From positions 12,825,346 to 12,889,345 of the forward strand of contig JAGTTD010000011.1 of NCBI GenBank assembly GCA_018398585.1: a DNA stretch of 64,000 nt, given 5' to 3'. The translations under genes and the position numbers were made by a program. The notes beneath the pieces were generated by a model that saw nothing but the letters and a program-made list of their open reading frames with translations, did not search any database and was not told the DNA's origin. Shown one piece after another: positions 9,383 through 18,169 of this stretch. The stretch's first letter is position 1, and every line of letters begins with the position of its first letter. Source of the DNA: Simmondsia chinensis (taxonomy: Eukaryota > Streptophyta > Magnoliopsida > Caryophyllales > Simmondsiaceae).

Positions 9383-10528
9383 ATGGTTGGTATGGTTGAT
9401 GACAGCTCTTGTAAATATGTGTTGAGTGATCAGTTGAAGAAATTAGAGCAAGCTTTTCTTGAGGAGAATTGGCGAAAAAGCAATGAGATAATGAAACAGG
9501 TATTGGACCAATGGCGGCAGGAAATTAGGGATCGTCAGTTTGCAAATAGCAATCGAGATTGTGTTGGTGTTCTTGATGCAAATGAGTTTTCGGAGCTAGT
9601 GGATAGCGTTAGACAAAAAGAGTTCAATGTTAAGCAAAAACAAAAAGTGGAATCTTTTGCTGTTAAAGATGAATTCGACCACGATAATGCCGACATTGAT
9701 GAACACAAGTTAGAAGAACCAGAGTTTGATCAAGATGATCATCATGAGGACTCTTTGCTAGAGTTAGAGTATTTTGTAGATGATGAGCTACAGCAAGATT
9801 TGCCTCCGGAATGGGAATATGATTCACATGTCAAGAGAATGATAAAGAAAGCAAAGAGTAAAGCGAAGAGAAGCCATCTAAGTGAATCAATGAAAGATTT
9901 TTGCGGTAAAAAGAAGTTGACAAAGCCGAAATTGAAGCGTGAGGTTGTGTGTCAGCCTAAGGAGCTTCTGAGTTTGCAAGAACAGAACAATGGACAACCG
10001 GTTGTTGCTGTAATTGAGTCCAATTCAGCAATAAGACATCAAGATGACCCACTGGAAGAAGTTAGGATGCTTGTTGATCAACAAGAACTAACTCAGGATC
10101 CTGATTTTATCGATGTATTTACTAATATACTAGGGTCGGTTATAGCCGAACCTTTGATTTTTACTGGGGAAGTGGATGTTACTGCTGTAGAAACAACGAA
10201 AGCTCCACAAAATGTGTTAAACACTTCGCTAAGGCATCTTGATACTCGAGATCAGCAATTGCTTTGTGCTGGCAGTAATGTAATTGACGCAAAACAAGGT
10301 TCACGGAGTGGAGAAATGGTGTGTTCAAACGCACATTTATATGACGAGTTGCCTCCTGATCTGGGAGAAGATTCTCAAGACTGTATGAAGCCGACAAGAG
10401 TTGATTTTCTGCTGAAAAGAATTACTCAAGCTGCGAGAGTGCGTTTCAACGTTCAACGAAGGAGAAGCATGGTGTTTATACAAGAAATTGATTTGTTGGA
10501 AGGTGTAATAGCTTGTTCGCATCAATGA
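9383..10528 (+). CDS. NA-1 ORF1: 381-aa protein of unknown function
   Basis: I do not recognise this protein. The first ATG in the open frame is at 9383; the frame stays open upstream to about 9347 without another ATG. Residues 15-52 look like a charged alpha helix or coiled coil (LKKLEQAF...DQWRQEIRDR). Residues 96-138 are strongly acidic. Residues 151-187 are strongly basic and lysine-rich, like a nuclear-localisation or nucleic-acid-binding segment. The C-terminus (about 321-365) repeats the plan: DELPPDL, then an arginine-rich stretch ending in RRR. No zinc knuckle, DSG, RT or integrase motif is present. The frame is intact in a copy whose LTRs differ by about 4%, unlike the stop-filled pol genes nearby. 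It could be a gag-like or captured host protein; this is inference only. Confidence 0.6.
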   Translation: MVGMVDDSSCKYVLSDQLKKLEQAFLEENWRKSNEIMKQVLDQWRQEIRDRQFANSNRDCVGVLDANEFSELVDSVRQKEFNVKQKQKVESFAVKDEFDHDNADIDEHKLEEPEFDQDDHHEDSLLELEYFVDDELQQDLPPEWEYDSHVKRMIKKAKSKAKRSHLSESMKDFCGKKKLTKPKLKREVVCQPKELLSLQEQNNGQPVVAVIESNSAIRHQDDPLEEVRMLVDQQELTQDPDFIDVFTNILGSVIAEPLIFTGEVDVTAVETTKAPQNVLNTSLRHLDTRDQQLLCAGSNVIDAKQGSRSGEMVCSNAHLYDELPPDLGEDSQDCMKPTRVDFLLKRITQAARVRFNVQRRRSMVFIQEIDLLEGVIACSHQ

Positions 10529-11250
10529 GCTTCCATCTGAACAGGAATCGAGTTGAAATTGGTAATAATTGAAGCTATGGGTTGTTTTGGTTAAACACTG
10601 CTGAATTTCTGGGTTCTGCAGCTCAACATGTGGAATCGGGAAGCAATCTAGTGTTTGATGAGCTTGGTCTGAGTTGGTTTAGTAAGTGGATGTTTAAGAA
10701 ATACAAATTTTGGATAAGATCCAAAATGAAAGAGTTGCAGCTGCATTCTTATGGAATTACATTGTGTTTTATTACCATGATCAAGAAATGGGGCTGTTTG
10801 TGCTGCAATGGGAAATGCCTACAAGCATATTTTGATGTTGGGTTCTCTTGGTTTGAGTTTGGAAGGCCTCCCGAGATGTTAAAGGACTTCATATGCATTT
10901 TTGTGTGGCTAACGACATACAAAAATCTGTTGTGCAGCATTCTACAAGCAGAAATTCAGAAGTACTGATGAGTTTTGTGATTCTCAGCAGCAAGATGGAA
11001 TTTTGAGCTGTGTTAACTGCATCAAGAGGTGCTATGGATGTGTTGTTGATATTTGGTTTGATCAGTGCAGACCTCCTGAAGAGTATTATGCATTCAAACG
11101 CAAGCATTGTGTCAAAACAAGATGCCATCCTCATGTTTCTGCTGCATTACAGATTGAGTTACTTCAAGTGTCTTCCAGCTGCATAACTCTAGCCAGAAGT
11201 TGATCTTCATTGTTATAACTCTCTTCTATTCTTGAGGACAAGAATGTTTT
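10529..11250 (+). other. NA-1 3' region with a small ORF
   Basis: A 93-codon frame from ATG 10690 to 10968 (start MFKKYKFW) is open upstream to 10582 without an ATG. It is rich in W, F, K and C and includes GRPPEM. A second short open stretch (about 11003-11203) contains CRPPEE in a similar setting, so the two may be diverged repeats of one module. I see no known domain. Coding status is unproven. CTTGAGGACAAGAATG just before the PPT is shared with the chromoviruses. Confidence 0.35.
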
Positions 11251-11264
11251 CAAGGGGAAGGGAA
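11251..11264 (+). other. NA-1 polypurine tract
   Basis: CAAGGGGAAGGGAA directly before the 3' LTR start TGTTATG, the expected plus-strand primer. Confidence 0.8.
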
Positions 11265-11817
11265 TGTTATGATCCAAGAATCCGAGGCATGAGCTGATGG
11301 TGGCTGTGCTGCTGTCCTGCTGCTATGCTGCTACTGTTATCTGCCGTGTGCTGCGTTGGTGGCTGTCTTGCAGCCATTTGATGATCATTTAGTGTAGGGA
11401 AGTTGTATTAGCTTGTTGATATTATAACTAGAATGAGTCTTGATGTAATTAGTTGCATAAGTCTCCTGTTAAGTCATGTAATAAGTGAGCTCTAGTGGCA
11501 TGTAGCCTAGGTGGTCAATGGCCGGTCAAGGTTGGCGGAAAATTAGTTAGATGGCGGTTAAGTCGGTTAGGCCATGGGTCCAAATGCATTGTATCCCTAG
11601 ATATTTTTTGACTAAACCATCCTAGGAGGAAGTAGTATAAATAGATGGCTCTAGCCTGTAATCCATAACAACTTTGATGAATGGAATTGATATCTCTCTG
11701 TACTTCTCATCTCCTTTCCCTTCTTATCTCATCTAAACTCTAAATTCTCTTCTCATCTCATACTCTCACTATCCCAACCAAGGTTAAGGTTCAAGAGCAG
11801 TCTTTGAAACCTTAACA
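11265..11817 (+). repeat. NA-1 3' LTR
   Basis: 553 bp, same ends as the 5' LTR. About 20 substitutions and one ~8-9-bp deletion (near 11690) relative to it. Most differences are transitions. Confidence 0.9.
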
Positions 11818-11842
11818 ATTTCTTTTAGTGAAAGTTATTTTA

Positions 11843-12357
11843 AATTATTTTAGAATAAGATTTTAAAAAGACTATGAGATAATCTAAGCTTATTTAAATT
11901 TTGGAATGTGATTCTAAAAGCAGACTATGTGATAATCTAAGTTCTAAGTAGTCACCATTTTTTAAATTAAATTAATTTTTTATTAATTAATTTAGTTTTA
12001 GAATTAGATTCTAAAAATAGATTATGAGATAATCTAAATTACGGCACTGTTTTAAATAAAATTTAATTTTCATTAATTTTTTTAGTTTTAGAATGGGATT
12101 CTAAAAGGCAGATTATGATAATCTAAATTTTTTTGGGTATTGTTTTTAAACAAATAAAGAATAGGTTATGAGATAATCTATGGTACTATTTTTAGAGGTA
12201 AAATTAACTAATAGTTTAATTGATAACGATTTAGAATGAGATTCTAAAGTTAGATTATGAGATAATCTATGTCACAAAACGATAATGTTTTAAATTAATT
12301 AACTAATAAATTTTGGTTAGTTTTAGAATGAGATTCTAAATGGGTATGAGATAATCC
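11843..12357 (+). repeat. Hairpin array in Copia-1 leader (about 7 paired hairpin units)
   Basis: Two hairpins recur as a pair. H1 is TTTAGAAT-GAG-ATTCTAAA and H2 is TAGATTAT-GAG-ATAATCTA. Perfect H1 copies lie at 11996-12016 (loop TAG), 12086-12106 (loop GGG), 12230-12248 and 12322-12340. Perfect H2 copies lie at 12018-12036 and 12251-12269. Imperfect copies lie at about 11850, 11870, 11900, 11922, 12109, 12163 and 12342. Spacing between units is about 50-100 bp with AT-rich filler. Each stem is closed by AT before and AT after a three-base loop. This is non-coding and lies between NA-1 and the gag remnant of Copia-1. Confidence 0.8.
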
Positions 12358-12409
12358 AGGTTGTAAATACAAGTTAATTAAAAACCACTAGTTTAAAAAA
12401 TCAAGTGGG

Positions 12410-12830
12410 AGCCAAGTTTCAATTGTTGTAACCTCACAGTCTCCATTACCGGTCTGGCAGTATAGTAGATCGATAGGCCTCTCTACCCAGGTTTTCGGTT
12501 TGCAAATTATGGGGTTACACTTCTATTGGGATGAAACAAAGTGCAAAGAAGCGATGCGGCCACGCTGCTGTGGAGTATTCCGTGTATTTGTATGGAGGTT
12601 TAGGTAATGGTTTACACTTAACTAGCGTGATGCATTAGCCTCCCCGAGGAGCTCTGTTGTGTTATGTTAGAGACTAAAGTAAAGTGGTGAGTTAATCATA
12701 TTTAGTAAGAATTACAAAAAAAAAAAAAAAGTTAATTGAGAATAGTTCTCACCCGAACTAGCTTCGTGCGGTCTCGCTGCCGAGGAGTAAGGAGTGGTGT
12801 GTTTGGGTCATCATTGTATGCATGATAGTA
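12410..12830 (+). repeat. Copia leader module (single copy in Copia-1)
   Basis: A ~420-bp block: CAAGTGGGAGC..., GTGGAGTATTCCGTG, TACACTTAACTAG, CCTCCCCGAGGAGCTCTGTT, AGTTCTCACC, GAGGAGTAAGGAG. The same order of landmarks recurs in Copia-2 (46226-46633 and 49080-49480) and, reversed, in Copia-3 (62040-63170). It shows no conserved ORF. The CTCC..GGAG inverted repeat near 12640 is retained in most copies. An A13-15 run lies near 12718. Confidence 0.7.
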
Positions 12831-13019
12831 CAGTTTGGTGGATTTCTGACTTATTATGTATGCTAAATTAAAAGAATAGATATCACTGCATTATACATGA
12901 CCCTTGTTAGACAGCTACATGAATGTTTGCATTTACAGTATTTTGGATTGGATACGACTGGTGAACTTCACTTGATTACTAATGCATAATGAACTCATTG
13001 GACCAAATTACTTTGCCAA

Positions 13020-14200
13020 AAAAAACTAAGTTGGACTTAGTTATTACTCACTAGGACCTATTGGTAAGAAAGGAAAGGGCAAGGTTGCTGTAGTAGCAAC
13101 AGAGTCCATAAAGAAGTCGGCAAAAGGAAAGTGTTTCTTTTGCGAGAAGACTGGCCACTGGATAAAAAACTGCACTAGGTACTTAGCTTCTCTTCTTAGA
13201 AAGACTACTAATCTATGTCGTGAAGATATGTTCATATCTCACTTAGTTCAGCCACGCACAATTGAGAGTCCACCAGGTTCCTGGTGTGTGGACTTAGATC
13301 CAACTGACCATGTCTGTAATATGTTACAGGGGCTCAGGCTAACCAAAAGGCTGCATGATGGGGAGCTATACCTAATGGTTAGGGACAGTACAAGGGTAGT
13401 GGTCTTAAGTGTAGGAGATGTTAGCTTGGACTTTAATGTTCGAGTTTTTGATTTTAAAAGATTGATTATTTGTAGCTACTCTGCACAAGAATTTGATTTC
13501 TGTAACTCGTTTTATGAATAAATATAATTCAATATTATGAACCTTTTAATACAAGAAATAAATTTGGAAAATATACTTGTATAAATGGTCTATTCATATT
13601 GTTGATTGATCAAAACTCTCATATTTGTTTAAAAGAATCTAATACAAGCTCACTTGTTCGATTTCCTAAAAGAAAACACCTTGAAAGTACATGGCACCAA
13701 CATTTAGGTCACACTAATTCGAACAGGATTCAAAGACTGGTAAAAGATGGACTAATAGAGGCTTTGAACTTGATGTCATTACCAATCTGCGAATCCTACA
13801 TAGAAAGAAAGATAACTAAGTCTGTCTTTAAGAGTAAAGGCAACAGGGTTAGTGACTTGCTTAGGCTGGTTCACATAGATGTATGCGGACCAATACATGT
13901 TCAGGCAACTTTTAGGTATACTTAATCACATAGTGATGACTACTCAAGGCATGGACATGTTTACCTAATGGGACATAAGTCGGACATTTTAAAAAAATTC
14001 AAAGAGTATAAAGTTGAAGTTTAAAAGCTATTAGGTAAAAAAGTTAAGTCACTTCGATCAGATAGAGGTGGTGGATATTTTTCTTATGAATTTCTAGATT
14101 TCCTAACTGCAAATGAGATAAGATCTCAGCCTTCTGCTCTTGGTACACCGCAACAGAATGGTGTTGCAAATAAAAGGAACAAGGACGGTCTTTTCTATAG
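13020..14200 (+). pseudogene. Copia-1 nucleocapsid, protease and integrase remnant
   Basis: A basic stretch and CCHC zinc knuckle (13060-13185; CFFCEKTGHWIKNC intact) lie in one frame. Protease follows (about 13228-13445), with the active-site region degenerated from the usual DSG form to DLDPTDHVC. Then come the copia integrase zinc domain (13599-13925; HQHLGH...CESY) and the integrase core to about 14200, including DRGGGYF and PQQNGVA. Stops and frameshifts separate the pieces. The upstream gag capsid part is missing. Order NC-PR-IN before RT is diagnostic of Ty1/copia. Confidence 0.8.
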
Positions 14201-15381
14201 TTTTTGATTAAAAAGGTTTTTGTAAATACAATGCAAAATACTTAGAGAAGAATTTTGCAAGTAAACTACATAGTATTATAAGAATTAAAAGAAAATGACA
14301 CTAATCCTGATCAGCTAGACACAACTCATGACATAGTGGATGCATTAGATACACCTACTAATAGGAACAAGAATATTCCCGGTACACGAGAGCTTAGTTA
14401 TGGTGGGAGAATTGTCAGGACACCTGACAAGTTCATAGCGGGAACTTTCAGTGGTTGCCCGTGGCATTGAATCTGATCCTTTTAGTCACAGTGAAGCAAT
14501 TAAGTCTTATACTTTTGTGCAATTGGTTAAACGAACCATGCGTGTACAAACGACATTAAGAGAAAGTAGTGACTTTCTTGGTATTGTATGTCAACAACAT
14601 ACTACTCATTAGGAACAATGTGGGAGTGTCATTAGCTGTAAAGACTTGATTGTCGTGATAGCTCAATATGAAGGACATAAGAGAAACCAACTGTGCTCTT
14701 AGGATTAAGGTTTTGTAAGGTCGTAAGAGTAGGAGGTGGGGTCTTTCTCTAGCCACTTATATTTATAAAATATTGTCAAGGTATTGGATGGAGGACTCTA
14801 AGAAATGTTATATATATATTTTTTTAACCCTTTCAGGCATGGAGTCCCTTTTTTTTTCTTTGGAGCCATGTTCTATGGCACCATAAGAGGAGGAACAGTT
14901 GGGGAATATTCCATATGCTTTGGCAGTGGGAACCTCATGTATGCCATGCTGTGCACGCGGCTAGATATTTGCTATGCTGTGGTATAGTAAGCAGGTATCA
15001 GTCTAACTCGAGTCAGATGCACTGGGTGGCAATGAAGCATTTTCTCTAGTACTTAAGAATGACTAGATGCTGATCTTTCAAAGTGATAAGCTGGTTCTAG
15101 GTGGATATATTGTTATAAGACTTCCAGTCAAATATATATGCCAGGCGTTCGAAGTCCAGGTATGACTTTACCCTTGGAGTAGGAGCCAATTAGTGGGAGG
15201 AATGTCAAGCAGTATTGTATTGCTGACTTGACCATAGAGGCTAAATACGTTGCAGCTTCAGAAGCTGCAAAGAGGGCATGTTGGTTCAGATAGAATAATT
15301 GACCTAGTAGACTTGTGGTTCATACACAAAAGAGATGGGTACAATGCTTGTCATAAATTGGATTTAGGATAAGCGGGAGAT
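14201..15381 (+). pseudogene. Copia-1 pol 3' remnant (RNase H end)
   Basis: Most of reverse transcriptase is deleted. About 14780-15290 retains scattered pieces of the copia RNase H region: the YQSN..MHWVAMKHFL type motif near 15000-15045 and AEYVAASEAAK-like sequence near 15238-15275. A polypurine tract (AAGCGGGAGAT) follows at 15371-15381. No catalytic site can be considered functional. Between 14201 and 14780 only short integrase-RT linker-like stretches can be read. Confidence 0.6.
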
Positions 15382-17584
15382 TGTTAGGAATAGTGTCCTT
15401 AAATCCAGATTTATTATGTTAATATTATTTTATTAAAGAATAAAATTGAAGTTCCAGTTATTTCCTTGTTAAATTTTTTTAAGCAAGTATTTACACTGCA
15501 TGTGATTTTCTTTTGGAAATATCCATGAGATGGGTGTAGTCTACTAACTACAATTTGCATGTTTGTTCTAAGTGGTTTATGAGATTAACCCACAGAAAGA
15601 CTTGGAACAAATGGCATGGATTGTTGTTTGAAAGACTCATAGTCGAAGACAAGTTTGGACCACTTGTATGCTATGACTATAACGTGACGCTTTAAATGAC
15701 TTGCCTTGGTCATGTGGATGGTGATCCAAAAGTGTTATGTTAGTGTGTTTAATAAAATTGACACACTGAGTTGGACCATGTTAGTTGCTTATTTCTAGAT
15801 TATTATCGGAGATGAGTGATTCATATTGCATTGTTTGAACTACGACTCTTAATTATGAGAGTATTCGGGACTTGTGCATGGAGTATTAGTTACTTTGGTG
15901 TACTATAAGTAACGTCTAAACGCATGAATGAATTCCCACGTACACTGGGTAGCAGCATGAAGTGTGACAAGGAACAAGTATTCAATAGGGAATCTACAAT
16001 CTCTTAAAAGATACGGATGTCCCCTTAGTTGATTCGCAAGTATTTGAATAATTCCTAAACTTTGGCCAAAGTATTCTAAATGTTTGACATTTGGAATTCA
16101 TACTATGAATATGTTCAAGTATAAATGAATTGTTCAGTGAAGGGTGAGTTGGTAATTAATAGAGAAGCTGTGATAAGGATATTGGTAGTAGTTATACTTA
16201 TTCTTCGTCATAGACATCTAGTGGAGGGGTTGTTGTTATCAATACAGTCTATTAGGGAGACATCGAATAAATGGATTAAGTCTGGAGTGCAGTGAGATTT
16301 ATTTAGTAGAATTAAATCTCATTAAATGGTAATTAAATTATTTTATGAGATGATTAATTTAACCCACTTGGAGTTAGATTTAAATTGTCTTGAGGTCCCT
16401 GCACAAGCCTCTGTATCTATTGCCATCGAAAAAACATTAAAGAATTCTTGAGATGGATTATTTATCTATGAGATGGGTAAATTAATTTTTGCCAAACATT
16501 ATTCATGAGATGAATAAAACTTAAAAATTATAAAGTAAAATAATTTTTTAAAAATTGATATTCATAAGATAAATTTTTACATGCAGAAACCAAAGCCTAA
16601 AAAATAAAAAATCAAAAATCGCATTTGCATAATTCAATCCGTGCATTTTGAATTGGACCAACCCACACGCTGGGAATCCTGTGTGGCTATCCGTGTATAA
16701 AAGACGCGGTATTTTCCTTGGGATCAAAACAACGCATTTTGCCTTGATTTGTGGATAAAACAATGCGTTTAGTTTATAATTGCGAATCCCGCATCGAGTT
16801 AATTAGATTTTTTGGCTTCGGTATTCTACTATAAAAAAAGGTACCTATTCCAATGGTTTGGTATTTCATTTGAAACAAATTATTTTAGGGCTTCTGGAAT
16901 TGTTTTAAAAACCTAATTGGAGAGAAAATTTTCCATTAAAAATTTTCGTTCGTAGTTTAATATTTTTCGGAGCCCATCCTCCGGGCAACTCGAGGTCGTT
17001 GCGTAGAAGATCGTGGGGTCTCGATTTCTGGTATTCTTTTGAAAGTTTTTAATTCTTTTTGGTTTTCTTATTTTAGAGCAAATCCAGGTATGTTCTTCTG
17101 TCCTTCTCTTTTAATTTTCACTTTTATATTTATTTACAATATTCATTATTATGCCTATTTAAGCTTATGTATTGTTATAAATGTATTAAAGTAAAAGGCC
17201 TGTAAATCTAAATTAAGAATTTAGATATGTAGATTTAAATTATGAATTTAAATATGTAGATTTAAAATTAGGAATTTTAAATTAACCCTAATTATAAACC
17301 CTTTCGCTGTGTAAACTTTATAAAATTAGGGAGAATTTTTTAAATTCGCCCTGGCAACCGATATTAGGGCAAAGGGTTTATAGAGATAAACCTATTCCTA
17401 AGAACTCTCGCACATGAGGTATCACGAAGCGTGACTCTCCGACCGGGGGTTTAGGTAGAGAGAAAAGTCTCACACTTTAAGCGCTCTAATAGGTACCCTT
17501 TATTGTGACCACAGCTGAAAAATTGTGAACCCAACGATCGGTGTCAGAGTTTATTTTTCAAACAAGAGTTACTTTTTCCCAACG
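15382..17584 (+). repeat. Copia-1 3' LTR
   Basis: Begins TGTTAGGAATAGTGT and ends TTTTTCCCAACG (final A changed to G). Relative to the 5' LTR it has many substitutions and lacks the palindromic G-box segment. It keeps degraded copies of the two internal PBS-like motifs (17359-17370, 17538-17549). A perfect triloop inverted repeat TTATTCAT-GAG-ATGAATAA lies at 16499-16517. Confidence 0.88.
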
Positions 17585-17589
17585 TTTAT

Positions 17590-17685
17590 GTTCCCCTTGC
17601 TTTATTATTAGTTCATAATAAAATTGAAGGGAAGGTTGTTGAATCCTTCCCATTTTCTCTAATTTTTCACTTACACGCTGCATCA
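17590..17685 (+). repeat. Gypsy-A 3' LTR, right half
   Basis: After the second TTTAT copy (17585-17589) the sequence resumes the LTR, passing GAAGGGAAGGTTGTTGAATC and ending ACACGCTGCATCA. It matches 1385-1484 in content and order. Confidence 0.8.
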
Positions 17686-17732
17686 TTAATTTCATTTTAG
17701 ATTGTATTAGACAACTCAGATCTATTGCTAGT

Positions 17733-18138
17733 TGATGCAGCCATCAGCCAGATACCGCGAAACTCTAGGCCTTAATGGCTTCTACTTGGCAACTACAGGG
17801 ATGCGGCTTGAAGTTATCATATTTATTTAGGATTATCTAGATTTTGAGATTAGGAAAGTATTTTAGATTAGGAAGGATTTTATTTTATCTTGATTTATCC
17901 TTAATTTTATTTCTATTTTCTAGATATCTCTAATCCCTATTTAAAGAGGGATGAGCTAGGGTTTCAATCATTCAATTTCATAATTTCTATTCAAATATTT
18001 CTAGGGTTTTCTCTCATTCTCGGATTGTGAGAACTTGAGTGACTTTTCCCCCCTTGTTCTTACTTTTTATGTAATAAGAGTTAAGGGAAGGCCATTGAAC
18101 CTTCCCAATCCCCAATTTTCTATCTACGCCCTGCATCA
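17733..18138 (+). repeat. Gypsy-B 5' LTR
   Basis: 406 bp, TGATGCAGCC to CCCTGCATCA. TATTTAAAGAGGGATGAG near 17938 is the likely TATA region and is also present in the 3' LTR. Confidence 0.9.
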
Positions 18139-18140
18139 GT

Positions 18141-18152
18141 TGGTATCAGAGC
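18141..18152 (+). other. Gypsy-B primer-binding site (initiator tRNA-Met)
   Basis: TGGTATCAGAGC two bases after the LTR end. Confidence 0.88.
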
Positions 18153-18169
18153 CCATAACGACTTCTGAG

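Larger units (their letters stand above)
7744..11817 (+). mobile_element. NA-1: non-autonomous LTR retrotransposon with a novel ORF
   Basis: Direct repeats 7744-8305 and 11265-11817 (TGTTATGATCC...TAACA) are flanked by the perfect duplication ATTTC (7739-7743, 11818-11822). An iMet PBS (8308-8319) and a polypurine tract (CAAGGGGAAGGGA, ending 11264) are both in place. The 2.96-kb interior has no recognisable gag, protease, RT or integrase. It carries one uninterrupted 381-codon ORF of unknown function. LTRs differ at roughly 20 positions plus one small indel (about 4%), so it is much younger than the Copia-1 host copy. The end ...TTCTTGAGGACAAGAATGTT before the PPT also occurs in the chromoviruses here, which are the likely helpers. 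Confidence 0.9.
4886..17584 (+). mobile_element. Copia-1: Ty1/copia retrotransposon with ~2.2-kb LTRs
   Basis: Two long direct repeats (4886-7104 and 15382-17584) start TGTTAGGAATAGTGT and are flanked by the perfect 5-bp duplication TTTAT (4881-4885, 17585-17589). The element has an iMet primer-binding site (7107-7118) and a polypurine tract (AAGCGGGAGAT, about 15371-15381). Its internal domains follow the copia order NC-protease-integrase-(RT)-RNase H. It sits in a Gypsy-A LTR and is itself split by NA-1. Over the first ~270 bp the two LTRs differ at roughly 11% of positions by eye, so the insertion is old. All coding domains are broken. Confidence 0.9.
1276..17685 (+). mobile_element. Gypsy-A: rearranged Ty3/gypsy relic with several LTR copies
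   Basis: Several LTR copies of one family (TGATGCAG...CTGCATCA) alternate with internal pieces: LTR 3' part (1276-1484), short internal (1485-2077), LTR (2078-about 2499), gag-protease (2500-4110), an LTR 5' fragment (4338-about 4495) and a last LTR starting at 4537. The last LTR is split by Copia-1 and resumes at 17590-17685. Gypsy-B (17733-22888) has the same terminal sequences and gag/protease type. Reverse transcriptase, RNase H and integrase are missing, so this is a dead, deletion-scarred derivative. No TSD can be named because the 5' end is lost. Confidence 0.75.

Noticed and set aside
10179..10525. Minus-strand frames opposite the NA-1 ORF
   Set aside because: Short, overlapping the long plus-strand ORF, no supporting signals; they are complement shadows.
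11843..12357. CRISPR-like array
   Set aside because: Plant nuclear DNA, degenerate AT-rich repeats with irregular spacing, no cas genes and no spacer-like unique sequences.
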